The translations under genes were made by a program, and so were the position numbers. 64,000 nt of DNA. Source: CANJDH01 sp964443245 (lineage in GTDB: Bacteria; Pseudomonadota; Gammaproteobacteria; Burkholderiales; JAEUOS01). Shown here one piece after another: positions 60,742 through 64,000 of the stretch. The notes under the pieces are model-generated. The model worked only from the letters and a program-made list of their open reading frames with translations, ran no database searches and was not told the DNA's origin. The stretch is taken from the NCBI GenBank assembly GCA_964443245.1, contig CAYUEG010000003.1, positions 6,564-70,563 on the forward strand, read 5' to 3'. The number at the start of each line of letters is the position of its first letter. Position 1 is the first letter of the stretch.

Positions 60742-61539
60742 TCAACCGAACTTGCCGGTGATGTAGTCTTCCGTGCGCTTGTCTTTTGGTTTGAAGAATA
60801 TATCGTCGGTCTTGCCGAACTCCACCATTTCACCCAGGTACATGTAGGCGGTGTAATCGGAAACGCGGGCCGCCTGCTGCATGTTGTGGGTCACGATGAG
60901 GATGGTCACACGGCCCTTGAGGGAATGAATCAACTCCTCAATGCTGCCGGTTGCGATCGGATCCAGGGCAGAAGTGGGCTCATCGAAGAGAATCATTTCC
61001 GGATCCGTTGCCAGGCAACGCGCGATGCACAGCCGCTGCTGCTGGCCACCGGAAAGGTTGTAGGCCGGCTCGTGGAGCCTGTCCTTGACCTCGTTCCATA
61101 GCGCTGCGCCGTTGAGGGCTTCCTCGATCTTGTCTTCCAGCCTGGAGCGATTGTTCTCGCCCCGTACCCGCAACCCATAGGCGACATTCTCAAAAATCGA
61201 TTTCGGGAACGGGTTCGGCTTCTGGAACACCATGCCGACGCGCATGCGCACCTCGATGGGATCCACATCATCTGCGAGGAGATTGGTGTTGTCAGGGTGA
61301 AACACGATTTCGCCTTCGTACCGATTGCCGGGGTACAGGTCGTGCATGCGGTTGAAGCTGCGCAAGTAGGTCGACTTGCCGCAACCGGACGGACCGATCA
61401 AGGCAGTGACCTTGTTCTGTTCGACCTGCATGTTGATGCCCTTGAGGGCCTGGAAATTGCCGTAAAAGAAATTGAAATTACGGACTTCCGCCTTGATGGC
61501 CGCCGGCGCCTGCGTTGCAGGAGAGAGAGATTCAGTCAT
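60742..61539 (-). CDS. pstB: Phosphate ABC transporter ATP-binding protein
   Basis: A 265-residue ATPase of the high-affinity phosphate importer: Walker A GPSGCGKST (about residues 53-61), Q-loop VFQKPNPFPKS, signature LSGGQQQR, Walker B MILFDEPTSALD and H-loop IVTHNM. PKDKRTEDYITGKFG is the standard PstB ending. About 9 bases separate it from pstA. Confidence 0.96.
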   Translation of the reverse strand: MTESLSPATQAPAAIKAEVRNFNFFYGNFQALKGINMQVEQNKVTALIGPSGCGKSTYLRSFNRMHDLYPGNRYEGEIVFHPDNTNLLADDVDPIEVRMRVGMVFQKPNPFPKSIFENVAYGLRVRGENNRSRLEDKIEEALNGAALWNEVKDRLHEPAYNLSGGQQQRLCIARCLATDPEMILFDEPTSALDPIATGSIEELIHSLKGRVTILIVTHNMQQAARVSDYTAYMYLGEMVEFGKTDDIFFKPKDKRTEDYITGKFG

Positions 61540-61548
61540 GTGTGCGAT

Positions 61549-62475
61549 TTACCATTTGATGTTTTTACGCAGGTGATAGCGCAGCCAGATGGCAAGGCCA
61601 TTCATCGCCAGCGTCATGAAGATCAGGACAAATCCGGCAGCGGCCGCATTGATCTGGAACGCCTCTTCCGGCCGTGAGGTCCAGTTGAACATCTGGATCG
61701 GCATCACGGTGAAGGGCGAGAACAACCAGTCAAACATGCCTGCTGCTGGCTCGCCCGAACCGGGCATGGGCGGCAGAAACGCGATGAAGGTGAGCGCGCC
61801 AATGGTGATGATGGGGGCCGTTTCACCGATGGCGCGTGCCATGCCGATAATGATGCCGGTAAGGATCCCGGACATGGAATAGGGAATGATGTGGGCGTGG
61901 ACCAGTTGCCACTTGGTAGCACCCAGGGCGTAGGCACCTTCGCGGATCTGGCTCGGAATCGCACGAATCGCCTCACGCGTCGCCACGATCACGATGGGCA
62001 GGATCAGAAGCGCAAGTGTCAGGCCTGCCGAGAGAATGCTTTGCCCCAGCTTGAACTGGTAGACGAACAGCCCCAACGCCAGAAGCCCGTAGACGATGGA
62101 TGGCACGCCGGCGAGGTTGGATATGTTGATTTCGATAATGTCGGTAAACCAGTTCTTGCGGGCATACTCTTCCAGATAGAGGCCGGCGGCGACGCCGATG
62201 GGAACCGCAGCCAGGGCCGTTACCAGCATGACCAGCAGCGAACCTACCCATGCCGACAGAATGCCCGCGTTGGCCGCCTTGCGGGATGGAAAGTTGCTGA
62301 AGAAGTCCCAATCAATGCGCGGGACGCCCTTGATCGCCATGTCGACAATCAGGGCCAGCAGTGTCACCAGGCCGATCATGAGGCAGACGATTCCGATGAT
62401 CGCAAAGACCAGGTCGTAGCGCTTGTGCAACTTCACCATCGCGCGGATGGCAGTGGTATCGAGGGGCTTGTCCAT
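61549..62475 (-). CDS. pstA: Phosphate ABC transporter permease PstA
   Basis: A 308-residue permease with six or more helices and the BPD_transp_1 core. The ATPase-docking loop is EGAYALGATKWQLVHAHIIPYSMSGILTG. It also has SIVYGLLALGLFV, the PstA/PstC family segment, and GMARAIGETAPI. The first helix starts near residue 20 after DTTAIRAMVKLHKRYD. The gene is in the middle of the pst operon. Confidence 0.95.
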   Translation of the reverse strand: MDKPLDTTAIRAMVKLHKRYDLVFAIIGIVCLMIGLVTLLALIVDMAIKGVPRIDWDFFSNFPSRKAANAGILSAWVGSLLVMLVTALAAVPIGVAAGLYLEEYARKNWFTDIIEINISNLAGVPSIVYGLLALGLFVYQFKLGQSILSAGLTLALLILPIVIVATREAIRAIPSQIREGAYALGATKWQLVHAHIIPYSMSGILTGIIIGMARAIGETAPIITIGALTFIAFLPPMPGSGEPAAGMFDWLFSPFTVMPIQMFNWTSRPEEAFQINAAAAGFVLIFMTLAMNGLAIWLRYHLRKNIKW

Positions 62476-62524
62476 GTGATGGGTCAGAGTGGGGTGCGGG
62501 TGGTGGCAGGCATGGAACTGGTCA

Positions 62525-63469
62525 TCAGTAGACTTCCCGGAAGCGCTTGCGCAACCAGTAACCCAGGATGTTGAAGAACAGGGTGACGAGGAAGAGCGCG
62601 AGGCCGGCCACGAAGATGGTCTGATAGCCGATCGAGCCGTGCGGCAGATCGCCCAATGCCACTTGCACGATGTAGGCCGTGATGGTGGCAGCCGGCTCCA
62701 GCGGGTTGGCCGTCAGGTTCGGCTGCATGCCTGCGGCGACGGCCAGAATCATGGTTTCACCGACGGCCCGCGAAATGCCCAGAATGTACGCGGCGGCGAC
62801 GCCGGAGAACGCCGCTGGAAAAACCACACGCACTGCGGTCTGGAAGCGTGTCGATCCCATGGCGTAAGCGCCTTCCCGCAGGGACATGGGCACGGCGCGC
62901 ATTGCATCTTCGGCAATCGATGCAATGGTCGGGATGATCATGATGCCCATGACAAGCCCTGCCGAGAGGAGGCTGAAGCCGGGCAGCCCCGGAATGAGCT
63001 TCTGCAGAAGGGGGGTGACAAACAGCAGGGCAAAATGGCCGTAGACGATGGTTGGCACACCGGCCAGCATCTCCAGAATCGGCTTGCAGACCTCCCGTAT
63101 CTTCGGCGTGGCGAATTCCGATAGATAGATGGCAATGATGGTGCCAAGGGGAATGGCCACGGTGAGCGCCACAGCAGAACTGACAAGGGTCCCGGACAAC
63201 AGCACCCCAATGCCGTAGTGCGCGTCGTTGAACAGGGGCGTCCACTGGGTATCAAACAGAAAGTCTTTCAGCGGAACATGCTTGAAAAACTCCCAGGACT
63301 CCGAAAAAAGGATGTAGACAATCCCCAATGTGGTGAAAACTGCCACCATGGCCGCACCCAGAAGCAACATCTCGATGGCGAGTTCCTTCAGGTGACGGGA
63401 AGATCGCTTGGCCAGCCTGGGCGAGACAGTGGAGGGCATCATGGCTGAGGAGGGAAGGACGGAGGACAT
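62525..63469 (-). CDS. pstC: Phosphate ABC transporter permease PstC
   Basis: A 314-residue permease, partner of PstA. Its first helix is LLLGAAMVAVFTTLGIVYILF; the long periplasmic loop contains FFKHVPLKDFLFDTQWTPLF, a PstC hallmark. The docking loop is EGAYAMGSTRFQTAVRVVFPAAFSGV, followed by ISRAVGETMILAVAAG. The start at 63469 follows GAGGGAAGG-type bases on the minus strand. pstS lies 75 bases upstream with a hairpin between. Confidence 0.95.
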   Translation of the reverse strand: MSSVLPSSAMMPSTVSPRLAKRSSRHLKELAIEMLLLGAAMVAVFTTLGIVYILFSESWEFFKHVPLKDFLFDTQWTPLFNDAHYGIGVLLSGTLVSSAVALTVAIPLGTIIAIYLSEFATPKIREVCKPILEMLAGVPTIVYGHFALLFVTPLLQKLIPGLPGFSLLSAGLVMGIMIIPTIASIAEDAMRAVPMSLREGAYAMGSTRFQTAVRVVFPAAFSGVAAAYILGISRAVGETMILAVAAGMQPNLTANPLEPAATITAYIVQVALGDLPHGSIGYQTIFVAGLALFLVTLFFNILGYWLRKRFREVY

Positions 63470-63492
63470 GGGAAGTGTAGCGCTGAAAAGTG

Positions 63493-63516
63493 CCGCTCCG
63501 CCATGGGGCGGAGCGG
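63493..63516 (-). terminator. Stem-loop between pstS and pstC
   Basis: A 10-base perfect stem (CCGCTCCGCC with GGCGGAGCGG) around ATGG. Such hairpins commonly protect pstS mRNA or partly stop transcription so that the receptor is made in excess over the permeases. Confidence 0.6.
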
Positions 63517-63544
63517 TGGGGTCTCGCAGGTTGTATTGCTCGCC

Positions 63545-64000
63545 TTACTCTTTCGGATCCCGACGCAGCAGATCAGCTACCTTCACGCCCACCTCAGGCT
63601 CTCCGCCGAAGGCTGTTCCAGTTTTTCTCTTCGTCAGGTTGTCCATCGCGTGCTTGTAATCCGCTGCGGTCAACGGGACATACTTGACCTCTTTCGCGAG
63701 CTTGGCGCCGTGCTGCAGGTAGTAATTGGCAAACTCACGCACCTCCGGCTTTTCCAGGCTCTTGGCGCTGACGTAGATGAAAATCGGCCGCGCCAGGGGC
63801 TGGTAGGTACCGTTGATGACGTTGTCCATGGAAGGCATGACCGCTGGCCTGCCAGCTTTCTCGACAATCGGGACGGCCTTGAGCTTCTTCTCGTTCTCGC
63901 TGTAATAGGCGAAGCCAAAGTAACCCAGCGAGCCGGTATCGCGCGTGACGCCCTGCACCAGTACATTGTCGTCTTCCGAGGCGGTGTAGTCGCCACGGCT
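63545..64000 (-). CDS. pstS: Phosphate ABC transporter substrate-binding protein, C-terminal part
   Basis: The last 151 residues of the periplasmic phosphate receptor; the 5' part lies beyond base 64000. The visible sequence (RGDYTASEDDNVLVQGVTRDTGSLGYFGFAYYSENEKKLKAVPI ... YQPLARPIFIYVSAKSLEKPEVREFANYYL) is the PstS C-lobe, with the DTGSLGYFGFAYY segment typical of the SphX/PstS group. It is first in the pst-pho operon, so the Pho box should be upstream of the window edge. Confidence 0.93.
   Translation of the reverse strand, partial: SRGDYTASEDDNVLVQGVTRDTGSLGYFGFAYYSENEKKLKAVPIVEKAGRPAVMPSMDNVINGTYQPLARPIFIYVSAKSLEKPEVREFANYYLQHGAKLAKEVKYVPLTAADYKHAMDNLTKRKTGTAFGGEPEVGVKVADLLRRDPKE

Overview
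The window is GC-rich, gene-dense chromosomal DNA from a proteobacterium, most likely a betaproteobacterium (Rhodocyclales/Nitrosomonadales/Burkholderiales grade). The clues are the smc-zipA-ligA gene order, several Bug-type periplasmic receptors, a RelA-type (p)ppGpp synthetase with a decayed hydrolase half, an HME-RND metal efflux operon and the pst-phoUBR order. It is a draft assembly: one 100-N gap lies at 11996-12095. No rRNA, tRNA, CRISPR array, prophage or intact insertion sequence was seen.

Layout. 1-6.2 kb: tail of a di-haem peroxidase (MauG/CcpA type), a DUF1631 protein with a CRP/FNR-like promoter, then an opposed comEC and EamA transporter pair. 6.2-13.3 kb: a complete peptide/solute ABC importer (membrane-tethered receptor, two permeases, two ATPase domains). 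The N gap falls between the ATPase domains, but its flanks are the same 55 bases and both domains share one frame, so the true product is probably one tandem ATPase. 13.4-19.4 kb: three Bug receptors mixed with a thioesterase, a secreted metallo-beta-lactamase-fold hydrolase and a GlcG-like protein, next to an opposing DapA-like lyase/aldolase. 19.6-24.6 kb: two tandem PAS histidine kinases that share an apparently identical 828-bp 3' part. 24.6-29.3 kb: relA, an EamA transporter, an MtfA-type peptidase and queF.

29.6-39.0 kb is a long same-strand run: smc, zipA, ligA, galU, hpt, a methylthioinosine/methylthioadenosine phosphorylase and def, most of them overlapping by a few bases. 39.0-45.3 kb holds a LysR regulator divergent from a PiuC-like dioxygenase, a cyclase-family hydrolase, an LprI-like secreted protein, and an aldolase-mtnA operon. 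Together with the phosphorylase and hpt, the last of these suggests a route that salvages methylthioadenosine as hypoxanthine plus a C3 sugar phosphate. 45.4-48.9 kb: a GNAT protein with a possibly leaderless start, a TauE/SafE exporter, an MFS transporter and a CbbR-like LysR regulator.

48.9-57.9 kb is about ions. A strong promoter and a yybP-ykoY (manganese) riboswitch precede a TerC exporter fused to a Usp-like domain. A CzcCBA-type RND system follows, ending in a PII-like protein, then an SbtA bicarbonate transporter with its SbtB-type PII protein. 57.9-64 kb is the phosphate regulon on the minus strand, transcribed pstS (cut by the window end)-pstC-pstA-pstB-phoU-phoB-phoR.
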